A DNA stretch of 64,000 nucleotides from Bordetella sp. 02P26C-1 (GCF_009763255.1 NZ_WSJB01000019.1:62001-126000); one strand, 5' to 3'. Shown: positions 1 to 8,895, numbered from the stretch's first letter. The notes: a model not told the origin generated them from the letters alone. A program made the numbers and translations.

Positions 1-1091
1 CCGCCGTGCTTGAGATTGCCGGCCAGTTGAAAAGGCAGGGTACCGCGCGAGCGGCCCATGCCATAGTCGCGGTAGTACTGCGCGCCACGGGCCAGGATGA
101 CAGGCACCGATGCTAGCGAGATGACGTTGTTGATGACCGTGGGCTTTCCGAACAGACCCGCAATGGCGGGCAGCGGAGGTTTAGCGCGCACCACGCCGCG
201 TTTGCCCTCCAGGCTTTCCAAGAGCGAGGTCTCTTCGCCGCAGATGTAGGCGCCCGCGCCGGTGCGGACTTCCAGGTCGAAGCGTTTGCCTGAGCCTTGG
301 ATATCATCGCCTAGCCATCCCGCCGCGCGCGCCCGGGCGATCGCCTCGCTTAGCGTGGCAATCGCATGCGGATATTCCGAACGCACATAGATATAGCCAT
401 AGGTGGCACCCACGGCCAGCCCGGCGATGGCCATGCCTTCGATCAGGGTGAATGGATCGCCTTCCATCAACAAGCGATCCGAAAACGTGCCGGAGTCGCC
501 TTCGTCCGCATTGCAAACGATGTACTTCTGTTCGGCCGGCGTCGTCAGCACCGTTTTCCATTTGATGCCGGTGGGAAATGCCGCGCCGCCGCGCCCGCGC
601 AGGCCCGAGTCTGTCACTTCGGTGACGATCTGCTCGGGCGACAGTGTCAAGGCACGGCGCAGGCCCTGCATGCCCTCGTGCGATACATAGTCATCCAGCG
701 ACAGTGGATCGATCACGCCCACGCGCGCGAAAGTCAGGCGCTGCTGCTTTTTCAGATACGGAATTTCTTCAGTCAGACCGAGATGCAGGCGATGGTCGCC
801 GCCTTGCAACCAGCCTGCGTCGAAGAGCTCAGCCACGTCTTCAACCTGCACAGGACCATAAGCGGCACGACCCGCCGGAGTGACGACTTCTGCTAAGGGC
901 TCCAGCCACAACAGACCGCGCGAACCGTTGCGCACCAGCCGGACTGGCACGCCGCGACGTTGTGCTTCGGCTTCGATAGCGTGCGCGACGGCATCGGCAT
1001 CCATCGCCAGGGCAGCGGCGTCGCGCGGTAAATAGATCGTGACGGCGTCCTGGGTATCCGTCGCATTCGAATGGAGAACACCGGTGCTCAT
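1..1091 (-). CDS. fdsB: NAD-dependent formate dehydrogenase, beta (flavoprotein) subunit, 3' end cut by window
   Basis: Diaphorase subunit of the soluble molybdenum formate dehydrogenase; it carries FMN and an Fe-S cluster and passes electrons from the Mo subunit to NAD+. Read on the reverse strand, 363 codons are open from an ATG at 1091 to the left edge. An N-terminal thioredoxin-like part (about residues 10-100) precedes a NuoF-type region. The glycine-rich [15 protein letters not shown] loop and the later [21 protein letters not shown] motif are both visible. The family is about 520 residues, so the C-terminal 4Fe-4S cysteines lie outside the window. The start overlaps the fdsG stop by four bases (ATGA), which indicates translational coupling. 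The usual operon order fdsG-B-A-C-D predicts the catalytic fdsA to the left. The formate assignment rests on the pairing with fdsG and the adjacent fdsR-like gene; a NuoF-like subunit of another NAD-linked enzyme is the alternative. Confidence 0.9.
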   Translation of the reverse strand, partial: MSTGVLHSNATDTQDAVTIYLPRDAAALAMDADAVAHAIEAEAQRRGVPVRLVRNGSRGLLWLEPLAEVVTPAGRAAYGPVQVEDVAELFDAGWLQGGDHRLHLGLTEEIPYLKKQQRLTFARVGVIDPLSLDDYVSHEGMQGLRRALTLSPEQIVTEVTDSGLRGRGGAAFPTGIKWKTVLTTPAEQKYIVCNADEGDSGTFSDRLLMEGDPFTLIEGMAIAGLAVGATYGYIYVRSEYPHAIATLSEAIARARAAGWLGDDIQGSGKRFDLEVRTGAGAYICGEETSLLESLEGKRGVVRAKPPLPAIAGLFGKPTVINNVISLASVPVILARGAQYYRDYGMGRSRGTLPFQLAGNLKHG

Positions 1092-1657
1092 GCCTGCACC
1101 TCCGCTTTGCTTTGCCGCGCTTGATTCAGCAGGCGCACCAGTTTCTCCGCGCTCACGCGTGCATGCGGCTGACCATCCAACATGACCGCGGGCGACTGTG
1201 CACACAGTCCCAGACAGTAGACGGGTTCAAGGGTAAATTCGCCGTCGGCCGTGGTTTGATGAAAGTCGCAGCCCAGATGCTGCTTTGCATGCGCGATCAG
1301 GCGATCCGTGCCCATGGACTGACAGGCTTCAGCGCGGCAGACCTCCAGCATGTGACGGCCTGCCGGCTCGGTGCGGAAATGCGGATAAAACGTGATGACC
1401 CCATGCACTTCGGCGCGAGACAGATTCAAGGCCTCGGCGATGACAGGCACCGCGTCGGCCGGAATACAGCCCAGCGCATGCTGTATTTCATGCAGGATGG
1501 GCAACAGCGCGCCCGGCTGATCGCGCCAGCGCGAGGCCACTTCCGCTGCCGTGACCACGGCGGGCGAGGCGGACGCGCGCGCTGCCGCGAGCGTCGATGC
1601 GCCCCCATGGGCGCCGGCGCTGCCGGGGGAATGGGGGTGTGCCTGCGCACTGAGCAT
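1088..1657 (-). CDS. fdsG: NAD-dependent formate dehydrogenase, gamma subunit (NuoE-like 2Fe-2S)
   Basis: Small [2Fe-2S] subunit, 189 residues, homologous to NuoE of complex I; it shuttles electrons within the soluble formate dehydrogenase. The thioredoxin-like ferredoxin fold is recognised by the helical [12 protein letters not shown] segment, the [12 protein letters not shown] stretch, and the cluster cysteines in [12 protein letters not shown] and the later [10 protein letters not shown]. The ATG at 1657 is chosen because AGGAGA lies five bases upstream (1663-1668); an in-frame upstream start at 1690 would add eleven residues without a better site. The first 45 residues are Ala/Ser/His-rich and look like a low-complexity leader typical of betaproteobacterial FdsG. 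It is the first gene of the fds operon, divergent from the regulator at 1805. Confidence 0.9.
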   Translation of the reverse strand: MLSAQAHPHSPGSAGAHGGASTLAAARASASPAVVTAAEVASRWRDQPGALLPILHEIQHALGCIPADAVPVIAEALNLSRAEVHGVITFYPHFRTEPAGRHMLEVCRAEACQSMGTDRLIAHAKQHLGCDFHQTTADGEFTLEPVYCLGLCAQSPAVMLDGQPHARVSAEKLVRLLNQARQSKAEVQA

Positions 1658-1804
1658 GCTGGTCTCCTGGGACAGTCTCAAGCAAATCAATTCAATCGCA
1701 CGCCCGCGTTTTGATAATATGCTTTTAAAATCACATTAATTCGAGCGGGACCGCGTATTTCGCGTACTCTAACCGGCCGATCGGCGTAGTTCAATAGGAA
1801 ATGT
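1658..1804. promoter_or_regulatory. Divergent fdsG / fdsR control region
   Basis: This 147-bp spacer between the two divergent starts must hold both promoters. A 10-bp perfect palindrome GCCGATCGGC lies at 1776-1785, just before the regulator start. GCGTA occurs three times in the same orientation (1753-1757, 1762-1766, 1784-1788). An AT-rich tract at 1710-1740 contains TATTAT on the reverse strand (1714-1719), a plausible -10 for fdsG. No good -35 lies 17 bases upstream of it, as expected for an activator-dependent promoter. The palindrome and repeats are seen; their role as regulator sites is inferred from the divergent layout. Confidence 0.4.
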
Positions 1805-2887
1805 ATGACATATAAGTTCCGGGTTGCCCTGCGGCCGTCGTGGGTCCTGGAAAGCGGGCCCGACGAGGCACCGCAATCGCTGCACGACCTATTGAGATTG
1901 CTATCGGCCATCGACGCCAGTGGCAACATCGCCGGCGCGTGCAAGGAATGCGAGCTGTCATACCGCCACGCCTGGGGTGTGCTGCGGCGATTCGAGGGGC
2001 TTTTTGGTACGGCGTTGCTCATCACGAATCGCCGGCAGGGCACCAAGCTATCCACTTTTGCCCAGCGCTTGCTGTGGGCCAATCGCCGCATCGAGGCCCG
2101 GCTCATGCCCACGCTGGATAGTCTCGCGTCCGAGCTGCAAAAAGAACTGGAGAAGCTGCTACCCGAAACTGTGCCGTATCTGCGGCTGCACGCCAGCCAT
2201 GGCTTTGCCGTCGAGACGCTGATGCAGCACATGAATGCGCGCGAACCGGGCCTGGAGCTACGGTATCGCACCGCCATCGAAGCCCTGGCCGCGCTCGAGC
2301 GTCACGAATGCGATCTGGCGGGCTTTCAGATTCCGATGGGCGAATTCGAGCGGCCTATTCTTACGCGTTATGCGCAATGGCTGTCCTCTGATGACTATCT
2401 GCTGATCCACTTGGCCATACGCGATACTGGTCTCTTCGTGATGCCGGGCAACCCGAAACAGATTCACGGCATGGCCGATCTCGCACGCCCGGACGTGCGT
2501 TTTGTGAACCGCCAGATCGGTTCGAGTACGCGCCTGTTGGTGGAACTGATGTTGGAACGCGCGGGAATCTCGACCAGCGCGGTGCAGGGTTACGAGACCA
2601 ATGAGTTCACCCATATGGCGATTGCCGCGCATATTGCCAGTGGCATGGCCGATACGGGTGTGGGCGTGCAGACGGCTGCGGGGCGGTTTGGGCTGGATTT
2701 TGTGCCGCTGGTGCGAGAACGGTATTTCTTCGCGATTCGCCGTACGTCTTTGGACACGCCGGCCATGCAGGATCTGTTGAAAATCCTGCGCGGCGAAGAA
2801 TACCTCGCCTATGTCGGCCAGTTGCCGGGTTATGACACCGGCGATACGGGGCGTATCGTCACCTTGAAAGAGGCATTTGGCGTCTGA
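1805..2887 (+). CDS. fdsR: FdsR-like regulator: ModE/LysR-type HTH fused to a periplasmic-binding-like domain
   Basis: Transcriptional regulator of 360 residues. Residues about 20-85 form a winged helix-turn-helix of the ModE N-terminal type (the [19 protein letters not shown] helix pair). Residues about 140-340 form a type-2 periplasmic-binding-protein fold (PBP_like, also attached to some MoeA proteins). The architecture and the divergent position next to fdsG match FdsR, the regulator of the fds operon known in Cupriavidus necator. It lacks the C-terminal TOBE/molybdate domain of true ModE, so it probably does not sense molybdate directly through that domain. The ligand is unknown from sequence; formate or a Mo-related small molecule is plausible by context. 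moaA follows 35 bp after the stop, so it may be co-transcribed with this gene. Confidence 0.65.
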   Translation: MTYKFRVALRPSWVLESGPDEAPQSLHDLLRLLSAIDASGNIAGACKECELSYRHAWGVLRRFEGLFGTALLITNRRQGTKLSTFAQRLLWANRRIEARLMPTLDSLASELQKELEKLLPETVPYLRLHASHGFAVETLMQHMNAREPGLELRYRTAIEALAALERHECDLAGFQIPMGEFERPILTRYAQWLSSDDYLLIHLAIRDTGLFVMPGNPKQIHGMADLARPDVRFVNRQIGSSTRLLVELMLERAGISTSAVQGYETNEFTHMAIAAHIASGMADTGVGVQTAAGRFGLDFVPLVRERYFFAIRRTSLDTPAMQDLLKILRGEEYLAYVGQLPGYDTGDTGRIVTLKEAFGV

Positions 2888-2921
2888 TGGCCCACCGGCC
2901 ATTGCGCGATATGATAGTTAC

Positions 2922-4034
2922 ATGAGCAAAGTGATTTTCCTCGCCGACCATACTGCGCTTCGTACTGCGACTGTGCCGCAGGGGACGCTGCCCGCCGCCG
3001 GGCAACCGGTGCTGGACCGGCTCGCGCGTCCGATGCGCGATCTGCGTATTTCCGTCACGGACCGCTGTAACTTTCGCTGTACCTACTGCATGCCGCGCGA
3101 GGTGTTTGACGGGAACTACACCTTCATGCCGCACTCGGCCTTGCTGTCGTTCGAGGAAATCACGCGTGTGGCAGGGTTGGCCGCGCAACTGGGCGTAGAG
3201 AAAATCCGGCTCACCGGCGGCGAGCCGCTGCTGCGCAAGAATATTGAAGTGTTGATCGGTATGTTGGCCGAGCTGCGTACGCCTGCCGGCAAGCCGCTAG
3301 AGCTGACATTGACCACCAATGGCATTTTGCTGCGTCGTAAAGCCGCCGCGCTCAAGGCCGCGGGGTTGAACCGGGTCACCGTCAGCCTGGATGCACTGGA
3401 CGCCGAGATGTTCGCGCGCCTGAGCGACAGCAAATACACGCCCGTGGATGTGCTGGACGGTATCGCGGCCGCATCCGAGGCGGGCTTGCAGCCGGTCAAG
3501 GTCAATATGGTCGTGCGTCGTGGTCTGAACGACGATCAGATCGTGCCCATGGCGCGTCATTTCCGTCATACCGGGCAGGTGCTGCGTTTCATCGAATATA
3601 TGGACGTGGGCAACACGAACGGCTGGAACATGAAGGAAGTCGTGCCCAGCAGCGAGGTGCTGCAGCGCATCGGCCAGGAATTTCCGTTGACCGCCTTGGA
3701 AGCCGACGTGATGGGCCGTGTGGCCGAGCGCTGGGCCTATACCGATGGTGGCGGTGAGATCGGCGTCATTTCTAGCGTCACGCAGGCGTTCTGCAGCGGC
3801 TGTACCCGTGCGCGCCTGTCGCCGGAGGGCAAGATTTTTCTCTGCCTGTTTGGCTCGGAGGGGCATGATCTGCGCGGTCTGTTGCGTAGCGGCGCCGACG
3901 ATGAGGAAGTTGCCCGCGCGATGGCTGGCATCTGGAGCCAGCGCGAGGACCGTTATTCGGAACTGCGTTCGGAAGGCGCTCCGGTTCTGCCCGTGGGCGA
4001 ACGCAAGGTCGAAATGAGCTATATCGGCGGCTAA
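2922..4034 (+). CDS. moaA: GTP 3',8-cyclase MoaA
   Basis: Radical SAM enzyme for the first step of molybdenum cofactor synthesis: it converts GTP to 3',8-cyclo-7,8-dihydro-GTP, which MoaC turns into cPMP. The SAM-binding CxxxCxxC motif is at residues 49-56 (RCNFRCTYC), followed by GGEPLLR. The second 4Fe-4S site is in FCSGC and the later Cys of IFLCLFG. The C-terminus ends in the Gly-Gly expected for MoaA. At 370 residues it is longer than E. coli MoaA (about 330) because of an N-terminal extension of about 25 residues. The ATG at 2922 is chosen; an in-frame TTG at 2877 would overlap the upstream regulator. It lies directly behind the fdsR-like gene and is convergent with moeA. Confidence 0.95.
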   Translation: MSKVIFLADHTALRTATVPQGTLPAAGQPVLDRLARPMRDLRISVTDRCNFRCTYCMPREVFDGNYTFMPHSALLSFEEITRVAGLAAQLGVEKIRLTGGEPLLRKNIEVLIGMLAELRTPAGKPLELTLTTNGILLRRKAAALKAAGLNRVTVSLDALDAEMFARLSDSKYTPVDVLDGIAAASEAGLQPVKVNMVVRRGLNDDQIVPMARHFRHTGQVLRFIEYMDVGNTNGWNMKEVVPSSEVLQRIGQEFPLTALEADVMGRVAERWAYTDGGGEIGVISSVTQAFCSGCTRARLSPEGKIFLCLFGSEGHDLRGLLRSGADDEEVARAMAGIWSQREDRYSELRSEGAPVLPVGERKVEMSYIGG

Positions 4035-4057
4035 CGTGGAGGCCGCGGCGCCGGGCT

Positions 4058-4110
4058 GACCGGGGCGGATGACATTGACGTCACGCGCCCCGGTCTAACG
4101 CGCCCCGGTC
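4058..4110. terminator. Hairpin with two alternative 3' arms between convergent moaA and moeA
   Basis: GACCGGGGCG (4058-4067) can pair perfectly with CGCCCCGGTC at 4086-4095 or with an identical copy at 4101-4110. The loop region contains the palindrome TGACGTCA (4076-4083). No T-run follows on either strand. Its position between two converging genes suggests a bidirectional transcription stop or an mRNA 3'-end stabiliser. Confidence 0.45.
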
Positions 4111-4117
4111 GAGGACA

Positions 4118-5335
4118 TTACGCCAGCCAGTGCGCGACGTCGTAATACCGCACGATATCCCCATCGTTGACGGTTTCGCCCGCCGGGGTGCGAGCCAGAC
4201 CCGTGGCCCATGGCATAGAACTGATGACCGAGGAATCCTGATTCGGATACGGGATCAGCTCGGTAGTGCCTTGCGCGGTCTGACGGCATTGCACGCGCAG
4301 AAATTCCTCGCGGCTGTCCTTATGCGGGCGCGCCAGCCGGATCGGTGCTTGCGTGACCTGAGGAAACAGGTTGGCGCGACCCTGCATGCGCCGCACCAGC
4401 GGTGATACCAGCATGGTGTAGACGGCATACACCGACACCGGATTGCCGGGCAGGCACACAATGGGTTTGCCGTCGATATGCGCGAGCGCGACCGGCTTGC
4501 CCGGTTTCATGCGCACTTTCCACAGCGACAGTTGTCCACCCAGCGATTCCAGCACGGGCTTGACCAGGTCCTTCTCGCCCACGGATACGCCGCCGATGCT
4601 CAACAACAGATCGCAGTCGGCGAGTATGGTTTGAATCGCCGTGCGTAGGTCTGCTTCGTTATCGCGTGCGTGCAGTACGTGTATGACTTGCGCCCCGGTC
4701 TTTTGCACCAAGGCAGCGAGCATGGGCCCATTGCAGTTGTAGATCTGTTGCGCCGCGCGCGCTTCACCGGGGTTGACCAATTCGTCGCCCGTGGTCAACA
4801 CGCCGACGCGTACCTGTTTGAACACGGGAACCTCGGTCAGACCTTGCGAGGCCAGTAACGCGATATGCGCGGCCTCCAGCAGGGTGCCGCTCGTGAGCAA
4901 GGTCTTGCCCGCGGTGGTATCCATCCCGCGCTTGCGCACGAATTCGCCTTGCGTGGGCGCTTGCAGGATCTCCACGTGGCCGTCGGCCTCGCGGGTTATT
5001 TCCTGAATAACCACGGTATCGGCGCCCGGCGGAATCAGGCTGCCGGTGAATAAACGCGTGGCTTGGCCCGCCTCCAATGGCGCAGGCATTTCACCGGCAA
5101 AAACGCGTTGTTGAACGGGTAGCCGTGCGCCGGGCTGATAGTCGGCGAATCGGATGGCATAGCCGTCCATCGCGCTGTTGTCGGCCGGCGGCAAATCCAG
5201 GGTGGCCGTCACGTCTTGTGCCAGCACGCGTCCCACGGCTTGCATCAGGGTCACGGTTTCTTGCCCGCCGAGGGGCGATGCCGCCTGCGCCAACAGCGCC
5301 TGGGCACGTTCGAAATCGAGCAGATCGTTATTCAT
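4118..5335 (-). CDS. moeA: Molybdopterin molybdenumtransferase MoeA
   Basis: 405 residues; inserts molybdate into adenylylated molybdopterin to form Mo-molybdopterin cofactor, in the cytosol. Family marks in order: the PPADNSAMDGYA motif near residue 49, the GDELVNPG and SIGGVSVGEKDLVKP segments of the MoaB/Mog-like domain, the MKPGKPVALA stretch, and the LPGNPVSVY motif that lines the active site. A C-terminal beta-barrel (about 330-405) completes the fold. Length is typical. It heads the leftward moeA half of the cluster: moaC, moaD and moaE lie upstream on the same strand, with moaE ending 20 bp before this start, so all four are probably one transcript. No MogA/MoaB adenylyltransferase is in the window; it must be encoded elsewhere. 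Confidence 0.95.
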   Translation of the reverse strand: MNNDLLDFERAQALLAQAASPLGGQETVTLMQAVGRVLAQDVTATLDLPPADNSAMDGYAIRFADYQPGARLPVQQRVFAGEMPAPLEAGQATRLFTGSLIPPGADTVVIQEITREADGHVEILQAPTQGEFVRKRGMDTTAGKTLLTSGTLLEAAHIALLASQGLTEVPVFKQVRVGVLTTGDELVNPGEARAAQQIYNCNGPMLAALVQKTGAQVIHVLHARDNEADLRTAIQTILADCDLLLSIGGVSVGEKDLVKPVLESLGGQLSLWKVRMKPGKPVALAHIDGKPIVCLPGNPVSVYAVYTMLVSPLVRRMQGRANLFPQVTQAPIRLARPHKDSREEFLRVQCRQTAQGTTELIPYPNQDSSVISSMPWATGLARTPAGETVNDGDIVRYYDVAHWLA

Positions 5336-5355
5336 GCGTCTTACGTATTAAAGGC

Positions 5356-5838
5356 TCACTGGTTTGCACGCGGCGCGGCGGCAGGCGATTCCCAGGATTC
5401 GGTGCGTTCATGGTCGGCCGCGCGCTGCTCCACCCAAAAGCTCTTGCCATCGGCCAGCGTCTCGCGTTTCCAGAAAGGCGCGCGCGTCTTGAGCGCATCG
5501 ATCATGTATTCGCATCCGCGAAACGCATCACCTCGATGCGCGCTCGCCGCCGCGACAAACACGATTTGCGCGCTCCGGGTCAGCGCACCCACACGATGCG
5601 CGATCACCGTGCCGGCGAGCTGCCAACGCTCGCGCGCCGTGGCCGCGATGGTTTCCAGCTCGCGTTCGCACATGCCGGGATAGTGTTCCAGGAACAAAGT
5701 GTCGGTTTCCTGGCCCGGCGCGAAATCGCGCACATAGCCGGTAAAGGTCACGATGGCGCCAGCCTGCCCACCCACCTGCTCACGCAGTCCGGCCAGCAAG
5801 GCCGCGCTATCGAAATCGGCTTCTTGAACAATGACCAT
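5356..5838 (-). CDS. moaE: Molybdopterin synthase catalytic subunit MoaE
   Basis: 160-residue large subunit of molybdopterin synthase; with thiocarboxylated MoaD it converts cPMP to molybdopterin. Recognisable stretches are GAIVTFTGYVRD near the N-terminus, LEHYPGM, the basic HRVGALTR segment, and KTRAPFWKRE with the conserved lysine of the active site. The ATG at 5838 is preferred over an in-frame TTG at 5844 because GGAGG sits about six bases upstream. That GGAGG overlaps the last codons of moaD, so the two subunits are translationally coupled (moaD stop two bases before this ATG). The last 15 residues are Ala/Pro-rich and extend slightly past the usual family end. Confidence 0.94.
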   Translation of the reverse strand: MVIVQEADFDSAALLAGLREQVGGQAGAIVTFTGYVRDFAPGQETDTLFLEHYPGMCERELETIAATARERWQLAGTVIAHRVGALTRSAQIVFVAAASAHRGDAFRGCEYMIDALKTRAPFWKRETLADGKSFWVEQRAADHERTESWESPAAAPRANQ

Positions 5839-5840
5839 GG

Positions 5841-6092
5841 TCAACCTCCGGTCACGGGTTCGAAAATCGCGACTTCGTCTCCTGGAGCGATGGTCGCGTT
5901 TGCCTTCGCGTGCATTTGATTGATCGCGAGTTTCAAGCGTGCAGCAGGGGCGAGATCTGGATAGCGTTCCTGCAAGGCCTCCAGCAGCTGCGCGCCTGTC
6001 GTGGGCGTAGCAAGCGGCCAGCTCTCGCCGCGCTTACCGACTAACTCCGCGACGCGGGCGAAATACAGAAGATTAACCGTTGCGCCATTCAC
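5841..6092 (-). CDS. moaD: Molybdopterin synthase sulfur carrier subunit MoaD
   Basis: 83 residues with a ubiquitin-like beta-grasp fold; its C-terminal glycine is thiocarboxylated and donates sulfur for dithiolene formation. The protein ends in PVTGG, the required Gly-Gly tail, and contains the NLLYFARVAELVG opening and the GDEVAIFEPVTGG end typical of MoaD. It overlaps the 3' end of moaC by 20 bases in another frame and is followed immediately by moaE, so the three are tightly coupled in a compact operon. The MoaD-activating enzyme (MoeB) is not in the window. Confidence 0.93.
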   Translation of the reverse strand: MNGATVNLLYFARVAELVGKRGESWPLATPTTGAQLLEALQERYPDLAPAARLKLAINQMHAKANATIAPGDEVAIFEPVTGG

Positions 6093-6561
6093 CGCTTTTT
6101 CCTCCGGCTTTGTATTCCAAATGGACGTTTTCGATCACGATGCCCTTATCGGCCGCCTTGCACATATCGTAGATCGTCAGCGCCGCGACGCTGCATGCGG
6201 TCATCGCTTCCATCTCCACACCAGTCTTGTAACGGGTGCGGCAAGTGGCGCGGACCTCGACGGTGTGGCTCTCGTCATCCAGCGCGAAATCCACCCCGAC
6301 GAAAGCCAGTGGCAAGCTGTGGCACAGCGGGATCAGCTCGGCGCAGCGTTTTGCGGCAAGCACGGCGGCCACCCGCGCGGTATTGAGGACTTCGCCCTTG
6401 CCCTGGCCGGGCTGGGTCAGCAGCCCGTAGGCGACGGCGTTCATCCGGACCCGGCCGGCGGCAATGGCGACGCGATCGGTTTCGGTCTTGGCGCCGACAT
6501 CGACCATGCGGATTTGACCGGACTCGTCCAGATGACTAAGCGTAGGGGATTCAGAGGACAT
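6073..6561 (-). CDS. moaC: Cyclic pyranopterin monophosphate synthase MoaC
   Basis: 162 residues; acts after MoaA to form cPMP. The LSHLDESGQIRMVDVGAK opening, the AAKRCAELIPLCHSLPL motif (His of the active site) and VEMEAMTACSVAALTIYDMCK near the C-terminal third are diagnostic. The ATG at 6561 gives the usual family length; an in-frame ATG at 6573 adds four residues, and neither has a strong ribosome site. It is the first gene of the leftward moaC-moaD-moaE-moeA operon. A 276-bp spacer separates it from the divergent peroxiredoxin gene and should contain its promoter; TATCAT on the reverse strand near 6628-6633 could be the -10, without a clear -35. Confidence 0.94.
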   Translation of the reverse strand: MSSESPTLSHLDESGQIRMVDVGAKTETDRVAIAAGRVRMNAVAYGLLTQPGQGKGEVLNTARVAAVLAAKRCAELIPLCHSLPLAFVGVDFALDDESHTVEVRATCRTRYKTGVEMEAMTACSVAALTIYDMCKAADKGIVIENVHLEYKAGGKSGEWRNG

Positions 6562-6789
6562 GGACAGCAACATGACATTAAAAATTGAACGCGGAAGCGC
6601 CTGGATTTCGCCTTGCGCATGCGCCCTATGATAGTCGAGGCGCGCGAGCCGGGGGCGCGGTCCGATAACCCTTCACCATACAGGGTCATGATGCGGCGTC
6701 CTGAAAGGTGTTGCGTAGGGATCTCGCCGTTGGGCTGAAATTGTTCCAGGATCCCTCAAGGTCTTGGGTTAGCACTATGATGAGGGTTG

Positions 6790-6810
6790 GCGGAGCGATG
6801 GTCGCTCCGC
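6790..6810 (+). promoter_or_regulatory. Terminator-like hairpin in the leader of the peroxiredoxin gene
   Basis: A perfect 9-bp stem GCGGAGCGA / TCGCTCCGC (6790-6798 and 6802-6810) with a TGG loop is followed by ATTTTTG. It ends 27 bases before the peroxiredoxin start. No rightward gene lies upstream to be terminated, so it may act as an attenuator or mRNA-stabilising leader. The hairpin is seen; the function is inferred. Confidence 0.4.
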
Positions 6811-6837
6811 ATTTTTGCGTCCACCTGGAGAGAATGT

Positions 6838-7341
6838 ATGACGATCAAAGTCGGCGATCGCGTGCCTGATGGCACCCTGACCGAGTTTTTTGAAACCGAG
6901 GGCAATGGCTGTTCCGTCGGCCCCAATGCGTTTCAGGTCGCAGACCTGGTCAAGGGCAAGACGATTGCCGTGTTCGCCGTGCCTGGCGCCTTTACCCCGA
7001 CTTGCTCGGCCAAGCATCTGCCCGGCTATGTCGAGCAGGCGCAAGCCCTCAAAGACAAGGGCGTGGATGAAATCTGGTGCGTGGCCGTCAATGATGCGTT
7101 CGTAATGGGCGCCTGGGGCCGCGAGCAAAAGACCGCCGGTAAAGTGCGCATGATGGCCGATGGTTCCGCGCTATGGACGCGTGCCCTGGGCCTGGAGCTG
7201 GATCTGATCGCGCGCGGTATGGGCGTGCGTTCGCAGCGCTATTCGGCGCTCTTGAAAGACGGCGTCGTTACCCAATTGAATATCGAAGAAGCCGGCAAAT
7301 TCGAAGTCAGCGACGCAGCCACCCTGCTGTCGCAGATTTAA
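6838..7341 (+). CDS. Peroxiredoxin, Prx5 family
   Basis: 167-residue thiol peroxidase that reduces hydrogen peroxide and organic peroxides, probably with glutathione/glutaredoxin as reductant. The signature PGAFTPTCS places the peroxidatic cysteine at residue 56; a second cysteine at 81 (EIWCVAVND) and one at 25 are present. The ATG at 6838 has GGAGAGA just upstream; a longer in-frame start at 6787 would run through the leader hairpin and is unlikely. Length and the GAWGREQKTAGK segment match bacterial Prx5 (human PRDX5/yeast AHP1 type). It lacks a fused glutaredoxin domain. It stands alone with its own leader; the MFS gene 62 bp downstream could be read from the same promoter. Confidence 0.9.
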   Translation: MTIKVGDRVPDGTLTEFFETEGNGCSVGPNAFQVADLVKGKTIAVFAVPGAFTPTCSAKHLPGYVEQAQALKDKGVDEIWCVAVNDAFVMGAWGREQKTAGKVRMMADGSALWTRALGLELDLIARGMGVRSQRYSALLKDGVVTQLNIEEAGKFEVSDAATLLSQI

Positions 7342-7403
7342 TGCCGTGATAGTCAACGGCGTGGCACCACAAGCGCCGCGCCGTATGCGTTTGGTTTGTT
7401 CTC

Positions 7404-8807
7404 ATGTTGACCACCATCTCCTCCTTTTCGTCGCTCTATGTGGCGACGCTGCTGATGCTCATCGGCACCGGCCTGTTCAATACTTATATGGGCCTGAAGC
7501 TGACCGCAGAGTCCGTTAGCGAAATATGGGTCGGCGCGCTGATTGCCGGCTATTACCTGGGGCTGGTGTGCGGTGCCCGGATGGGGCACAAACTCATCAT
7601 CCGCGTGGGCCATATCCGCGCGTTCGTCGCGTGCGCGGCGATATCCACCTGCATGATTCTGGCGCAGATGGTGGTCGATTCGATGCCGGTCTGGCTGGTG
7701 TTTCGCCTGGTGTCGGGGATCGTGATGGTGACCGAGCTGATGGTCATCGAAAGCTGGCTCAACGAACAAACCGAAAACCACCAGCGCGGGCGTGTGTTTT
7801 CCGTCTACATGGTGGTGTCGGGCCTGGGCACGGTGCTGGGCCAGTTGATTCTGAGCGCTTACGCGACCCTGGACCAGCAGCCGCTGGTGGTCGTGGCGGC
7901 ATGCCTGACCTTGTGCCTCGTGCCCATCGCGCTGACGGCCCGTTCCCACCCGCCCACGCCCGTGCCGGCACCGCTGGATATCCGATTCTTTCGCCAGCGC
8001 GTGCCGCTGTCGTTGACTGTTATTTTTATCGCGGGCAATTTGTCAGGCGCATTCTATGGTCTGGCGCCCGTGTTCGCTTCCAAATACGGCATGACCACGG
8101 CCGAATCGGCGCTCTTTGTCGCGGCGGGCGTCACTGCCGGGTTGTTATCGCAATGGCCCATGGGCTGGTTGTCCGATCGGATCAACCGCGCGGGCCTGAT
8201 TCGTTTCAACGCCATGATCCTGGTGGTGCTGCCCGCGTTGCTATGGGGCTGGCTTGAGCTGCCGTTCTGGGCGTTGGTGTTGTTGTCCTGCGTGTTTGGC
8301 GTCTTGCAGTTCACGTTGTATCCGCTGGGCGCGGCATTCGCCAATGACCACGTGGAATCCGAACGCCGCGTGAGCCTGAGCGCGATTTTGCTGATGACCT
8401 ATGGCGTGGGCGCGTGTCTGGGCCCAATGATCGCGGGCATCTTGATGTCGTCGCTGAGCCCGAACATGTATTACATCTTTGTCTCGGTCTGCGCGCTGGT
8501 GCTGGTGATCTTTGTCCGGCCGGCGAAGGTCACGGGGGCGCATCAGGTGGACGAGGCGCCGACGCAGTTCGTCCCCATGCCGGACAGTTTGCAAAGTTCT
8601 CCTGCTTCGGTGACCTTGGACCCTCGTGTGGATATCGAGGCCGACGCCGGCATGGAGATGGTTTCTCCGGAGCCGGATGTCGTGCAGGCGCCTGTCTCCG
8701 AGGAGGAAGGTCATACGGGCGGGGAAGTCGCCATGGTCGAAGATGTCGCCGCGCTAGGCGAAGAGCAGCGCCTGGAAGAGGAGCAGCAGCGCGCCGCCAG
8801 CGTTTAA
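7404..8807 (+). CDS. MFS transporter, YcaD-like
   Basis: 467-residue inner-membrane protein of the major facilitator superfamily. About twelve hydrophobic segments span residues 5-370, with the GARMGHKLIIRVGHIR loop between helices 2 and 3 and WPMGWLSDRINR as its counterpart in the second half, the standard MFS loop motifs. The arrangement resembles the YcaD/UMF family, whose substrates are mostly unknown. A hydrophilic tail of about 90 residues rich in Glu and Val (from about residue 375, ending EEEQQRAASV) follows the last helix; such an acidic cytoplasmic tail is unusual for the family. No ligand can be inferred from the neighbours. It is convergent with the lyase gene, with a strong hairpin in between. 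Confidence 0.8.
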   Translation: MLTTISSFSSLYVATLLMLIGTGLFNTYMGLKLTAESVSEIWVGALIAGYYLGLVCGARMGHKLIIRVGHIRAFVACAAISTCMILAQMVVDSMPVWLVFRLVSGIVMVTELMVIESWLNEQTENHQRGRVFSVYMVVSGLGTVLGQLILSAYATLDQQPLVVVAACLTLCLVPIALTARSHPPTPVPAPLDIRFFRQRVPLSLTVIFIAGNLSGAFYGLAPVFASKYGMTTAESALFVAAGVTAGLLSQWPMGWLSDRINRAGLIRFNAMILVVLPALLWGWLELPFWALVLLSCVFGVLQFTLYPLGAAFANDHVESERRVSLSAILLMTYGVGACLGPMIAGILMSSLSPNMYYIFVSVCALVLVIFVRPAKVTGAHQVDEAPTQFVPMPDSLQSSPASVTLDPRVDIEADAGMEMVSPEPDVVQAPVSEEEGHTGGEVAMVEDVAALGEEQRLEEEQQRAASV

Positions 8808-8895
8808 CGCGCCGCAACGTATATCGGGCGCGTCTGAGGAATCTGGACGGACCCGTGCGAGTTGCGGTCGGTGCGTAAAAGACGAGCCCGCGCGT

